Source: Betaproteobacteria bacterium (GTDB lineage Bacteria; Pseudomonadota; Gammaproteobacteria; Burkholderiales; SG8-39). From it: a stretch of DNA of 42,170 nt. Numbering within the stretch: the first letter of the stretch is position 1; each line of letters opens with the position of its first letter. Of the stretch, positions 34,371-42,170 are shown piece after piece. The DNA is taken from the NCBI GenBank assembly GCA_005883675.1, contig VBCM01000083.1, forward strand, positions 1 to 42,170. Direction: 5' to 3'. A program made the position numbers and the translations under genes. The notes under the pieces were generated by a model. It saw only the letters and a list, made by a program, of their open reading frames with translations, searched no databases and had not been told where the DNA came from.

Positions 34371-35132
34371 CTAGGGGGCAGCGTTCCCGCGATCCAATGG
34401 ATTGTTTGCATCCGCCCGATAGGCGCGCTCTTGCGCTAGGGCGGCGAGCAGATAGTGGATGAAGGCGAGACCGAACAGCACCGGCGCGAAGAAGCCGGCG
34501 AGCGGCACGTAGGCGACGAGCGCGAGGAGCAGGCCCATGACATAGAGCGCGCCGCGCCGCGCGCGGAAGATGCGCTTCATCTCCTGCGGGTCGGCGTGCT
34601 CGGCGAGCGCGTCATAACGCAGCAGGCGCTGGTTGACCCAGGCGAGGATTACCAGCGGGATCACCGGCCAGAGCGGCGGGAAAAGCCAGAACGGCACGCT
34701 CAGCAGCCCGAAGAGCAGCAAGCCGAAAATCGCGACGAAGCTGTTCCAGCCGGAGCCGGCGATGCCGCCGCCGCGGCGGCGCTCGAGCGACGGATAGGAG
34801 CGGCTGGCGACGTAATTCACCATCGGCTGCATGCCGAACAGGCTCAGGATGAACAGCGCCGTGAGATAGACCAGCGGCACGAACAGCAGGAAGAGCAGCA
34901 CGTTCGCCGCCACCAGCGCGGCGGCGCCGAGGTCGAGGTGCGCCCAGGCAAGCGCGTAGTCGATCCCTTGCTGCAGCCACAGCGCGATGCGCAGCGCGAG
35001 GCGTCCCCAGAGAAGGAGCGCCAGGCTTCCCCAGATCGCCACGGCTATCAGCATCGGCCAGAGCATCAGCCACAGCATGCGCGGATGCAGCAGGTTGGCC
35101 GCGGCGTACAGGATCGAGCGCGCTACGCTCAT
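34371..35132 (-). CDS. EI24/CysZ-like integral membrane protein
   Basis: 253 residues with about six hydrophobic segments: WLMLWPMLIAVAIWGSLALLL, ALVAANVLLFLLFVPLVYLTALF, FVAIFGLLLFGLLSVPFWLFPPLWPVIPLVIL and GLLLALVAYVPLAGFFAPVLFGLAF. The arrangement and the cytoplasmic loop DALAEHADPQEMKRIFRARR fit the EI24 domain family, related to the CysZ sulfate channel. Function here unknown. Start overlaps the hrpA stop (ATGA). Confidence 0.85.
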   Translation of the reverse strand: MSVARSILYAAANLLHPRMLWLMLWPMLIAVAIWGSLALLLWGRLALRIALWLQQGIDYALAWAHLDLGAAALVAANVLLFLLFVPLVYLTALFILSLFGMQPMVNYVASRSYPSLERRRGGGIAGSGWNSFVAIFGLLLFGLLSVPFWLFPPLWPVIPLVILAWVNQRLLRYDALAEHADPQEMKRIFRARRGALYVMGLLLALVAYVPLAGFFAPVLFGLAFIHYLLAALAQERAYRADANNPLDRGNAAP

Positions 35133-38100
35133 CGGCGCACACTCTGCCAGAGTTTGGCGAGCCGCTTGACCGACACCGGCACCGGCGTGCGCAGCTCCTG
35201 GGCGAAGAGCGACACCCTCAACTCCTCGAGCAACCAGCCGAACTGATCGAGCTCAGGGCTCACGGCGCCGTTGCGGCTGCGGGCGCCGAGCTCGCGGCGA
35301 AACGGCTGCTCGAGCGCGGCGAGCTCGGCGGCGAGCCGCTGGTCGCGCTGCGGGTCGGTGCGCAGCTTCTCCAGGCGCAGGCCCGCCGCCTTCAGGTAGC
35401 GCGGCAGGTGCTGCAGCCGCTCCCACGGCGTGCGCGCGAGCCAGCCGGGCGCGAGCAGGCGCGCGAGCTGCGCGCGGATGTCGTCCACCGCGTGCGGAAA
35501 GCTCCGCTCCAGCGCCGCGAGGCGCTTCTCCAGCCCAGCGCGCTCGGCCTGGATGCTCGCCGCCGAGCGCGCGATCTCCTGCGCGATGAGCGTGAAGCGG
35601 CTACGGCCCTCGTCCACACGGCGCGCGAAATCCGCCTGGGTCATGGGCGGCGAGTCGGCGAGGAACGTGCGGTCGAGCGCCGCGCGGATCACATCGGCGC
35701 TGAGCGGCGCGACCGCGGGGTCCTTAGCCATCGCGCGTTCCAGGTCGCGAATGCGGTCGCGAAAGGCGATCAGAAGCAACCGCCGCACCCCGTCGGCATG
35801 CGCCTCGCGCGCCTTCTCCGGCGACTCGAACACCTGCAGCGTGACCTCGTCGCCCGCGTCCACCAGCGCCGGATAGCCGACCAGCGTATGCCCGCCGCGC
35901 TGGATCTCCATGATCTCGGGCAGCTCGCCCATGGTCCAGCCGGTGTAGCGCTCGCCCTCGTCGAGCGGCGCCTCTTCCTGCAGCAGCGCCTTCGCTTCCT
36001 CGCCGAGCGCGCGCTTGATCTCGACGAGATCGCGTCCCATGGCACGCTGGCGTCCGTCGTCGTCCATCACGCGGAAGTTCATGCGCAGGTGCGGCGGCAC
36101 CGTGTCGGGCCGGAAGGAATCGAACGGCACGTCCAGGTTGAACTCGGCGCGGATGTAGCGCGCGACGGCCGTGGCGAGCGACATATCGGAGGGTTCCACT
36201 GATTCCGTGAATCCCACAGCGAAGTCGTCCAGCGTGCCGAGCTTGTGCCGCAGCCGCTGCGGGATCGCCTTCGCCAGCGTGCGCACCTTCTCCTTCAGCA
36301 GCCCGGGCACCAGCCACTCGGTGCGGCGGAGCGGCACCTGGTTCAAAAGCGCGAGGGGCACGGTCATCGTCACGCCGTCGCGCGGCGAGCCCGGCTCGAA
36401 GTGGTACTCGAGCGCGAAACGGTTGGGCCCGAGCTCGAGGCGCGGCGGAAAGTTCTCCGTGGTGATGCCGGCGGCTTCATGGCGCATCAGGTCTTCGCGC
36501 GCGAGGTACAAGAGGCGCTTGTCCTCGCGCTCGGCGCGCACCCGCCACTGCTCGAAGGCGGCAGCGTTGTACATGGGCGCCGGCACGCGCGCGGCATAAA
36601 ACGCGTTGATCAGCTCTTCGTCGACCAGGATGTCCGGGCGGCGCGACTTGTGCTCGAGCCGTTCGATCTCGGCGACGAGCCGCCGGTTGTGCGCGAGGAA
36701 CGATGCGCGCGTCTCGAGCTCGCCGCGCACCAGCGCCTCGCGGATGAAGATCTCGTGCGCCGCGGTCGGGTCGATGGGACCGTACGCGACCCGGCGGTTC
36801 GCGTAGACCGGCAGCCCGTAGAGCGTTCCGCGCTCGAGCGCGATCACCTCGCCGCGCCGCGCGTCCCACTGCGGCTCCTGGTGGCTGCGCTTGATGAGAT
36901 GGCCGCCGATGTCCTCGAGCCAGCGCGGCTCGACCGCGCCCACCGTGCGCGCGAAGAGGCGCGTCGTCTCCACCAGCTCGGCGGCCGCGATCCAACGGCC
37001 GGGCTTTTTCACCGCGGAGCCCGGATGGATCCAGAACTTGATGCCGCGCGCGCCGGTGTAGCTCGCCTCCGGCTCATCCCGTATGCCAATGTTGCCAAGC
37101 AGCCCGGCGGTCAATGCACGATGGATGGCGCGGTAGCCCTGCGGCGATTCCGGGTCCACCGAGGTCTCACGCCAGCCGAGCTCGCGCAGCGTACGCGCGA
37201 GCTGCCCGGCGACATCGCGCCACTCGCGCATGCGCGGCACCGAGAGGAAATTCTCGCGGCAGGCGCGCTCCATCTTGTTGTCGAAGAGCGCGGCGAGCTT
37301 GAGGAGACCCAGGAAATCCGAGCGCTCGTGCGCAAAGCGCGCATGGCGCTCGTCGGCGGCCGCGGCCTTGTCGAGCGGCCGCTCGCGCGGGTCCTGCACC
37401 GAGAGCGCCGCGGCGATGAGCCGCACCTGCGCGACGCAGCCTTCCTCGCGCGCGGCGACCAGCATGCGGCCGACGCGTGGGTCGAGCGGCAGGCGCGCGA
37501 GCTCGGCGCCGATCGCGGTGAGCTCGTTCGTTTCATCGACCGCGCCGAGCTCAGTCAGCAGCGCATAACCATCGGCGATGGCGCGCGGCGCGGGCGGGTC
37601 GAGGAACGGGAAGTCGGCGACTTCGCCAAGGCCCAGGCTTTTGGCGCGCAGGATCACCGAGGCGAGCGATGAGCGCAGGAGCTCGGGCTCGGTAAAGGCG
37701 GGCCGCTTGGCGAAGTCCTCTTCCGGGTAGAGCCGAATGCACACGCCGTTCGCCACGCGGCCGCAGCGTCCGGCGCGCTGGCGCGCCGCCGCCTGCGAGA
37801 TCGGCTCTACCCGCAGCATCTCCACCTTGTTGCGGTAGCTGTAGCGCTTGAGGCGCGCATCGCCCGTATCGACGACGTAGCGGATGCGCGGCACGGTGAG
37901 CGAGGTTTCCGCCACGTTGGTGGCGAGCACGATGCGCCGCGCGCCGGCCGGCTTGAACACCCGGTCCTGCTCGGCCGCCGAAAGGCGTGCATAAAGCGGC
38001 AGGATCTCGGCCTGGCGCACGCCGTGGCGCCTGAGCGTATCGGCGGCATCGCGGATCTCGCGCTCGCCGGGCAGGAACACGAGGATGTCGCCCGGTCCCT

Positions 38101-38701
38101 CGCGGCAGAGCTCGTCCACCGCGTCGGCGAGCGCCGCCTCTTCCTCGTCGCGCGTCGTGTCCTCGGAATCGCCGCCGACCGGGCGGTAGCGCACTTCCAC
38201 GGGATAAAGGCGCCCGGAGACCTCGATGACGGGTGCGTCGTTGAAATCGACCAGCCGCTTCGCATAGCCGAGCAGGAAATCGATGTTGAGGCTCCTCTCG
38301 TGTGCCTCGTCGAGGATGAGGGTGTCGTATTCGCGCAGCTCCCGGTCGCCCTGCGTCTCGGCGAGGAGGATGCCGTCGGTCATCAGCTTGATCGCGGTGC
38401 GCGGGCCCACCTGGTCGTGGAAGCGCACCTTGCAGCCGACGACGCCGCCGAGCTCGGCGCCCAGCTCTTCGGCGATGCGCGCGGCGACCGAGCGCGCGGC
38501 GATGCGCCGCGGCTGGGTATGGCCGATGCGGCCTGCCCTTTTTCCCTCGCCGGCCATTTCGAGCAGCATCTTGGGCAGCTGCGTCGTCTTGCCCGAGCCG
38601 GTCTCGCCGCAGACGATCACCACCGGATGGCGCTCGAGGGCGGCGCGAATCTCGTCACGGCGCGCGACGATCGGCAGCGCCGGGTCGTAGCGGATGCGCA
38701 T
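35129..38701 (-). CDS. hrpA: DEAH-box ATP-dependent RNA helicase HrpA, lacking the motif III region
   Basis: 1190 residues. Walker A GETGSGKTTQ (residues 32-41), DEAH (131-134), QRAGRCGRV (motif VI), the helicase-associated region and the long HrpA-specific C-terminal domain (GELPEIMEIQRGGHTLVGYPALVDAGDEV) are all present. After FLLGYAKRL (residue 150) the chain goes straight to VDFNDAPVIEVSGR. In the family about 24 residues lie between, including the SAT motif (motif III) that couples ATP hydrolysis to unwinding. The gap is in frame, so the frame stays open, but a helicase without motif III should be inactive. The protein is roughly 100 residues shorter than E. coli HrpA, partly from smaller loop differences. 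A REP-like inverted repeat sits 27 bases upstream of its ATG. Confidence 0.93.
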   Translation of the reverse strand: MRIRYDPALPIVARRDEIRAALERHPVVIVCGETGSGKTTQLPKMLLEMAGEGKRAGRIGHTQPRRIAARSVAARIAEELGAELGGVVGCKVRFHDQVGPRTAIKLMTDGILLAETQGDRELREYDTLILDEAHERSLNIDFLLGYAKRLVDFNDAPVIEVSGRLYPVEVRYRPVGGDSEDTTRDEEEAALADAVDELCREGPGDILVFLPGEREIRDAADTLRRHGVRQAEILPLYARLSAAEQDRVFKPAGARRIVLATNVAETSLTVPRIRYVVDTGDARLKRYSYRNKVEMLRVEPISQAAARQRAGRCGRVANGVCIRLYPEEDFAKRPAFTEPELLRSSLASVILRAKSLGLGEVADFPFLDPPAPRAIADGYALLTELGAVDETNELTAIGAELARLPLDPRVGRMLVAAREEGCVAQVRLIAAALSVQDPRERPLDKAAAADERHARFAHERSDFLGLLKLAALFDNKMERACRENFLSVPRMREWRDVAGQLARTLRELGWRETSVDPESPQGYRAIHRALTAGLLGNIGIRDEPEASYTGARGIKFWIHPGSAVKKPGRWIAAAELVETTRLFARTVGAVEPRWLEDIGGHLIKRSHQEPQWDARRGEVIALERGTLYGLPVYANRRVAYGPIDPTAAHEIFIREALVRGELETRASFLAHNRRLVAEIERLEHKSRRPDILVDEELINAFYAARVPAPMYNAAAFEQWRVRAEREDKRLLYLAREDLMRHEAAGITTENFPPRLELGPNRFALEYHFEPGSPRDGVTMTVPLALLNQVPLRRTEWLVPGLLKEKVRTLAKAIPQRLRHKLGTLDDFAVGFTESVEPSDMSLATAVARYIRAEFNLDVPFDSFRPDTVPPHLRMNFRVMDDDGRQRAMGRDLVEIKRALGEEAKALLQEEAPLDEGERYTGWTMGELPEIMEIQRGGHTLVGYPALVDAGDEVTLQVFESPEKAREAHADGVRRLLLIAFRDRIRDLERAMAKDPAVAPLSADVIRAALDRTFLADSPPMTQADFARRVDEGRSRFTLIAQEIARSAASIQAERAGLEKRLAALERSFPHAVDDIRAQLARLLAPGWLARTPWERLQHLPRYLKAAGLRLEKLRTDPQRDQRLAAELAALEQPFRRELGARSRNGAVSPELDQFGWLLEELRVSLFAQELRTPVPVSVKRLAKLWQSVRR

Positions 38702-38727
38702 CGCCGCGCATCCTAATGGCTAGGGAA

Positions 38728-38793
38728 ACGAAATCGGGGTCAGAGCCCTATTTCCTGTTGCCGTCGGAAATAGGGCTCTGACCCCGATTTCGT
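38728..38793. repeat. REP/RAYT-type long perfect inverted repeat
   Basis: Two 28-base arms are exact reverse complements, separated by a 10-base loop (TGTTGCCGTC). The arms contain ATCGGGGTCAGAGCCCTATT. Palindromes with the core GGGGTCAGAGCCCTATTTC are dispersed in many betaproteobacterial genomes and lie near REP-associated tyrosine transposases; no transposase gene is present here. The element lies between hrpA (upstream side) and the stop codon of the GIY-YIG-like gene, whose last codon touches the right arm. It could fold in RNA from either strand and act as a terminator-like or mRNA-stabilising structure. Confidence 0.85.
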
Positions 38794-39101
38794 CAGCGCT
38801 TCTCGTTACAGCGTGGGTACGAGCGGTGGCGGCTGACGTACTCCTTGAGGAGCTCGAGCTCGCGCTGCTTGGGGTCCTGGCTTAGCTCCCAGCCATAGTG
38901 CGTTGCTTCCCGGGTGCACGGCCCGCGGTCTCCGTGCAGGTGGGCGAGGAGATCCTCCTTGATGCTGCGCCCCACGTCTGGAGCCGAACCTATGAAAAGG
39001 ATGGTCTCCCCGCGCCACAGCACATATACCCCACCCCACTCGTCGGGCGAGTTCTCGATGGCCGCCTGAGTGAACGGCCACTTGGGGCTGCGCACAGGCA
39101 T
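38793..39101 (-). CDS. Small GIY-YIG-like protein
   Basis: 102 residues from ATG 39101 (MPVRSPKWPFTQAAIENSPDEW). GVYVLWRGETILFIGSA reads as a degenerate GIY-YIG core (GVY, then FIG), followed by SIKEDLLAHLHGDRGPCTREATHYGWELSQDPKQRELELLKEY and a C-terminal PRCNEKR. Similar short proteins occur in betaproteobacteria. The catalytic Arg/Glu of true GIY-YIG nucleases cannot be assigned with confidence, so nuclease activity is uncertain. The ORF-track extension covers the intergenic region and the end of ribE and is not supported. No clear promoter is seen in 39102-39207. Confidence 0.7.
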   Translation of the reverse strand: MPVRSPKWPFTQAAIENSPDEWGGVYVLWRGETILFIGSAPDVGRSIKEDLLAHLHGDRGPCTREATHYGWELSQDPKQRELELLKEYVSRHRSYPRCNEKR

Positions 39102-39207
39102 CGCGGCGCGGGCGGTGCAACCGTCGTGCCGCAGCGTCGACGCCCAAAGACAGCAGTGTTCGGCCCCGGCGGCGGTAATTAATTTCCCGCCTTGTAACGT
39201 TGGGTTC

Positions 39208-39768
39208 CTAACGCTCGGCGAGCAGCCGGTCGACATAGCGCGCCACGAGGTCAACTTCCAGGTTGACGCGCTCGCCCGGCGCAAGCCGGCCAAGCGTGGT
39301 GACCTTTTGCGTGTGCGGAATCAGGTAGGCGTCGAAGAGCTCGCCCTCGACGCGGTTCACGGTGAGGCTCACTCCATCGACGCAGATGGACCCCTTGCGC
39401 GCCACGAAGCGGCGCAGCTCGCGCGGCATGCGCACGGTGAGCACGCTATTCGCCAACGTCAGGACTTCCCCGACGCCGTCGACGTGCCCCGTGACGAGAT
39501 GGCCGCCGAGCCGCTCGCCGAGAGCGAGCGACTTCTCGAGGTTGACGCCCGCGCCCATGCGCTCGAGGCCGGCGGCCACGGCGCGCGTCTCAGGCGAAAC
39601 ATCCGCCGTGAAACCGCGGCCAGTTAGCGTGGTAACGGTGAGGCAAACGCCTTGGACGCAGATGGAGTCGCCGACACGCACATCCGTAAGATCAACCCCG
39701 GGGCATTCAACCTCGAGCGGCGTCAGGCGCACAATCTTCCCCACGGCCTGCACGATGCCGGTGAACAT
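39208..39768 (-). CDS. ribE: Riboflavin synthase alpha chain
   Basis: 186-residue lumazine-binding protein that dismutates two dimethyl-ribityllumazines into riboflavin. Two homologous barrels: MFTGIVQAVGKIVRL with GDSICVQGVCLTV and LGGHLVTGHVDGVG; then ARKGSICVDGVSLTVNRV and LIPHTQKVTTLG. It is about 10-15 residues shorter than usual because two strand-turn-strand loops are reduced (RLTPLEVECPG and LTLANSVLTV). This could be natural tight turns or small in-frame losses. ribD is 1.2 kb upstream on the same strand, separated by the SPW and arginase genes, unlike the compact rib operon of relatives. No FMN riboswitch seen. Confidence 0.95.
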   Translation of the reverse strand: MFTGIVQAVGKIVRLTPLEVECPGVDLTDVRVGDSICVQGVCLTVTTLTGRGFTADVSPETRAVAAGLERMGAGVNLEKSLALGERLGGHLVTGHVDGVGEVLTLANSVLTVRMPRELRRFVARKGSICVDGVSLTVNRVEGELFDAYLIPHTQKVTTLGRLAPGERVNLEVDLVARYVDRLLAER

Positions 39769-39803
39769 GCCGCGGAGGGTAGCGCAAAAGCGCGGTCTAA
39801 CTG

Positions 39804-40172
39804 CTAATGGACAGTCAGGCGATTCCAGAGGCGGCCGAGCTCACGATCGAGCTCGAGCGCCCAGGCGGAAAGCAGCGTGACGAAGAGGCCGACGGCCATC
39901 GTATTGACCGTGGCGACGTGGTGGCCGGCGAAGCCCAAAGCGAAAGGCGACGCGATGAGCCACAATCCGCCTGCGAGGGTCAGCCATTCGGTGCTGAGAT
40001 GATCGCAGCTGAAGCCGAAGTGCGCGACGAGCGCGAGCGCAAGGCCGCACATCGCGGCATTGGCGGTCGCGGCATCGTGCATCGCGTAATCGGCGATCCA
40101 GGGCGACACGGCGAGCCACAGCCCGAGCGCGAAGCTCGCCCAGTCTTGCCAACGCCGCATTTCACTGGCCAT
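39804..40172 (-). CDS. SPW-repeat membrane protein
   Basis: About 122 residues from ATG 40172 (MASEMRRWQDWASFALGLWL); ATG 40193 or 40160 are alternatives. Two copies of the SPW motif in a helix pair repeat: LGLWLAVSPWIADYAMHD and GGLWLIASPFALGFAGHH, each followed by another helix. Four membrane segments in all. Function of the family unknown. It is divergent from the arginase gene, with an 80-base gap. Confidence 0.85.
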   Translation of the reverse strand: MASEMRRWQDWASFALGLWLAVSPWIADYAMHDAATANAAMCGLALALVAHFGFSCDHLSTEWLTLAGGLWLIASPFALGFAGHHVATVNTMAVGLFVTLLSAWALELDRELGRLWNRLTVH

Positions 40173-40252
40173 AAGATGCCTTCGTTTCGACATCCAGCAA
40201 TGATCATGCGTTCTGGCATCGGCTGTAGCGTTCAGTCGAGGCTGGCGTAGAC

Positions 40253-41039
40253 GTGCAACGACAAGTCGAACTCATCGGGGCCGCCTGGGGGCTCGGCGGG
40301 CCGGAGCCGGGATGCGCCGAGGCGCCCGGCGCGCTGACGCCGCTCCTCGCTGCCGAGCTCGAGCGGGCCGGCGTGTCGGTTAGGGGCGGCCCGATCCTGC
40401 GCCCCTCCTCTACCGAGCGCCGCAAGCAGCTCGCGGTGAGCAAGCTCTGCGGCCTGCTCGCTTCCGCGGTCGCGGACTCCGTGCAGCGCGGACGCCTGCC
40501 GTGCGTGCTCGGCGGCGATCACAGCTGCGCAGGCGGAACGTGGACCGGCGTCGCGCGGGCAACGAAGGGCGACCTCGGCCTCGTCTGGATCGACGCGCAC
40601 ATGGATGCGCACACGCCGCGCACGAGCCACACCGGCCGGCTGCACGGCATGCCGCTCGCAGGAGCGCGAGCGCCTCGAGCGCCTCGGCGTGCGCGTCATC
40701 TACATGACGGAGATCGCCGAGCGCGGCATCGATGCCGTGCTCGACGAAGCGTTCGCCATTGCGAAGCGCGGCACGGCTGCCTTCGGCGTGAGCGTCGACC
40801 TCGATGTCGTGACGCCGGAGGAGGCGCCGGGGGTGGGGACGCCTGTGCCCGGCGGTGTCTCGGGCGCCGAGCTCACGCACGCGCTTGCGCGCATCGGCGG
40901 CCGACCGGACCTCGCGGCGGTGGAGCTCGTCGAGTACAGCCCGCGCCTCGATCCGAGCGGGCGCACCGCGCGCATCGCGATCGAGATCGCGCGCGCCGCG
41001 CTATGCGGGACGCGCGAGCAGGCGCAAGTCGTCCCCTAA
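40253..41039 (+). pseudogene. rocF: Arginase, broken by an internal out-of-frame gap
   Basis: The frame from GTG 40253 (QRQVELIGAAWGLGG) contains the first metal motif (LGGDHSCAGGTW) and the second (WIDAHMDAHTPRTSHTG), running to LHGMPLA. It then shifts frame near 40660. The other frame continues QERERLERLGVRVIYMTEI, the third metal motif (SVDLDVVTPEEAPGVGTPVPGG) and the end ARAALCGTREQA. Intact arginases have some 35-40 residues between these parts (a helix and the strand before the VGIRxxxxxE turn). All metal ligands are present but in two frames. Its role would be hydrolysis of arginine to ornithine and urea. The junction lies in a 7+7 bp inverted repeat. The 3' end overlaps ribD by 39 bases on the opposite strand. 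Confidence 0.83.
40653..40672. repeat. Inverted repeat at the arginase junction
   Basis: CGCTCGC (40653-40659) and GCGAGCG (40666-40672) are complementary arms around six bases. One arm belongs to the upstream conserved code (HGMPLA) and the other to the downstream conserved code (QERERL), as at the pntA junction. Confidence 0.55.
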
Positions 41040-42080
41040 CCGCTCGACGGAAAGCACTCGCAGGCGCAGGCGAGCGTCGAGCGAGCTGAACGCCGGTAAA
41101 TCGAGCATGCCCTGCGCGCCGTCGCCGAGAAAGCTCGGGTTGAGGTAGAGCAGGAACTCGTCCACGCAGCCTTCGCGCACGAGCGAGCCGTTGAGCCGCA
41201 AGCCCGCTTCCACGTGCAGCTCGTTCACGCCTCGCTGGGCAAGCACTTCGAGCATGCGCGGCAGATCGACCTTGCCTTGCGGGTTTGGCAGCGTGATCAC
41301 CTCGGCATTGGGAAGGGCGCCCTCGCGCCCGGCGAAGACGAGCACGCGCTCGCCGCGCAGGATGCGCGCGTCCCGCGGCGTCTCGAGGCGGCTATCGATG
41401 ATGATCCGCAGCGGCTGGCGCGGCGTATCGACTTCGCGCACCGTGAGCTGCGGATCGTCGGCGCGCACGGTGCCGATGCCGGTCAGGATCGCGCAGGCGC
41501 GCGCGCGCCAGCGATGGCCGTCGCGCCGCGCCTCGGGCCCGGTAATCCATTGCGAGCGGCCTGCATTTGCGCCGCTTCCTTCCCCGAGCGCCGTGCGGCC
41601 ATCGAGCGTCGCAGCGATCTTCATCCGCACCCACGGCCGGCCGCGCGTGACCCGGGAAACAAACCCGATGTTGAGCTCCCGCGCCTCCTCCGCCAGCAGC
41701 CCGTGCTCGAAGCGAATGCCGGCCGCCGCGAGCGCTTCGCCGCCGTTCGCGGACTCGCGGTTCGGATCGCGCATCGCGGCCACCACGCGCGCCACGCCTG
41801 CCTGCACCAGCGCCGGCACGCAGGGCGGCGTGCGCCCGTGGTGATTGCACGGCTCGAGCGTGACGTAAATCGTCGCGCCTCGGGCGTCGATGCCACGCAG
41901 CGCCTGGACTTCGGCATGCGGGCTGCCGGCGCGCTCGTGCCAGCCTTCGCCGATGATCGCCTCGCCGCGCGTCACCACGCAGCCCACGCGCGGGTTCGGC
42001 GTCGTCGTGTACAAGCCGCGCTCGGCGAGCGAGAGCGCGCGGCGCATCATCGCCTGGTCGAAGGCGCTGAAGGAGGTCAC
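41001..42080 (-). CDS. ribD: Bifunctional riboflavin biosynthesis deaminase/reductase
   Basis: 359 residues. N-terminal zinc deaminase with HAEVQAL and TLEPCNHHGRTPPC (His and two Cys zinc ligands), then the NADPH reductase domain (WVRMKIAATLDGRTALGEGSG, GIGTVRADDPQLTVRE, VNELHVEAGLRLNGSLV). It carries out the second and third steps after GTP cyclohydrolase II. The start is GTG 42080 with AAGGA five bases upstream; an ATG at residue 11 is an alternative. It follows nrdR by seven bases, the common nrdR-ribD order. Confidence 0.95.
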   Translation of the reverse strand: MTSFSAFDQAMMRRALSLAERGLYTTTPNPRVGCVVTRGEAIIGEGWHERAGSPHAEVQALRGIDARGATIYVTLEPCNHHGRTPPCVPALVQAGVARVVAAMRDPNRESANGGEALAAAGIRFEHGLLAEEARELNIGFVSRVTRGRPWVRMKIAATLDGRTALGEGSGANAGRSQWITGPEARRDGHRWRARACAILTGIGTVRADDPQLTVREVDTPRQPLRIIIDSRLETPRDARILRGERVLVFAGREGALPNAEVITLPNPQGKVDLPRMLEVLAQRGVNELHVEAGLRLNGSLVREGCVDEFLLYLNPSFLGDGAQGMLDLPAFSSLDARLRLRVLSVERLGDDLRLLARPA

Positions 42081-42087
42081 TGAGTCC

Positions 42088-42170
42088 TTATTTTCGTCTC
42101 CTCCGCGGCGACTTCACTTCCTGAACGGCATCGCGGAAATCGTCCGGCGTCTCGAACTGCCGGTAGACCG
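42088..42170 (-). CDS. nrdR: Transcriptional repressor NrdR, C-terminal end (cut by window edge)
   Basis: The last 26 codons read VYRQFETPDDFRDAVQEV, then a basic tail and TAA at 42088. VYRxF...F is the conserved end of the NrdR ATP-cone protein, which represses ribonucleotide reductase genes. The position directly before ribD supports it. The zinc-ribbon and most of the ATP-cone lie outside the window. Confidence 0.8.
   Translation of the reverse strand, partial: VYRQFETPDDFRDAVQEVKSPRRRRK

Noticed and set aside
35129-37400. Other short loops in HrpA (for example before ERACRENFLS)
   Set aside because: Loop length varies among HrpA proteins here; only the motif III gap is clear.
39208-39768. 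Possible further block losses in ribE
   Set aside because: Two loops are short, but both fit tight beta-turns and the protein keeps every conserved motif, so I did not count it with the six gapped genes.

Overview
The window is GC-rich, gene-dense bacterial chromosome. Gene content and order point to a betaproteobacterium: clpS-clpA beside a CspA gene, coaBC-dut, radC-rpmB-rpmG, glcDEF, nrdR-ribD, a phasin and NADP-dependent icd. The proteins read like those of Burkholderiales or Nitrosomonadales relatives. No rRNA, tRNA, CRISPR array, prophage or complete insertion sequence was seen. A 28-bp perfect inverted repeat of the REP/RAYT type (38728-38793) is the only clear repeat.

Layout. (1) 1-10921, minus strand: a long, tightly packed run hyi > glcD > glcE > glcF > molybdopterin oxidoreductase > degenerate GGDEF protein > fused osmolyte ABC transporter > pntA > pntB. 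It is interrupted only by one small plus-strand gene between glcE and glcF. (2) 10947-12855, plus: a TauE/SafE permease, a four-helix membrane protein and a PuuD-like membrane protein. (3) 12859-13535, minus: a DUF192 protein and a small exported Lys-rich protein. (4) 13719-15775, plus: icd and an outer-membrane barrel. (5) cspA (minus), then clpS-clpA (plus). (6) 19060-20536, plus: cytochrome c and flavocytochrome c sulfide dehydrogenase. (7) dut-coaBC (minus), then radC, rpmB and rpmG (plus). (8) 23522-29032, minus: desaturase, then a trx-fumC-purN-DUF3108-RNA methyltransferase operon. (9) gluQ (plus); EamA and P450 (minus). (10) phasin (plus). (11) CinA-like protein, peroxiredoxin-glutaredoxin, EI24 protein and hrpA (minus). 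(12) GIY-YIG-like protein, ribE, SPW protein, arginase, ribD and the nrdR end.

How the genes fit together. Glycolate oxidase plus hydroxypyruvate isomerase suggests C2/C3 hydroxyacid use. Transhydrogenase and NADP-isocitrate dehydrogenase bear on NADPH supply. The sulfide dehydrogenase pair and the TauE/SafE permease hint at sulfur oxidation. The phasin indicates polyhydroxyalkanoate granules. Most of the rest is housekeeping.

The most striking observation is a recurring defect. Six conserved genes (pntA, fccB, radC, fumC, hrpA, arginase) each lack an internal block of roughly 20-40 codons that their families normally have. Four of the gaps are out of frame and two in frame, and several junctions sit inside short inverted repeats. 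This could be a sequencing or assembly artefact or real genome decay; read mapping would decide. I found no convincing new defence or mobile system. All calls are from reading the sequence and from family knowledge; no database search was run.
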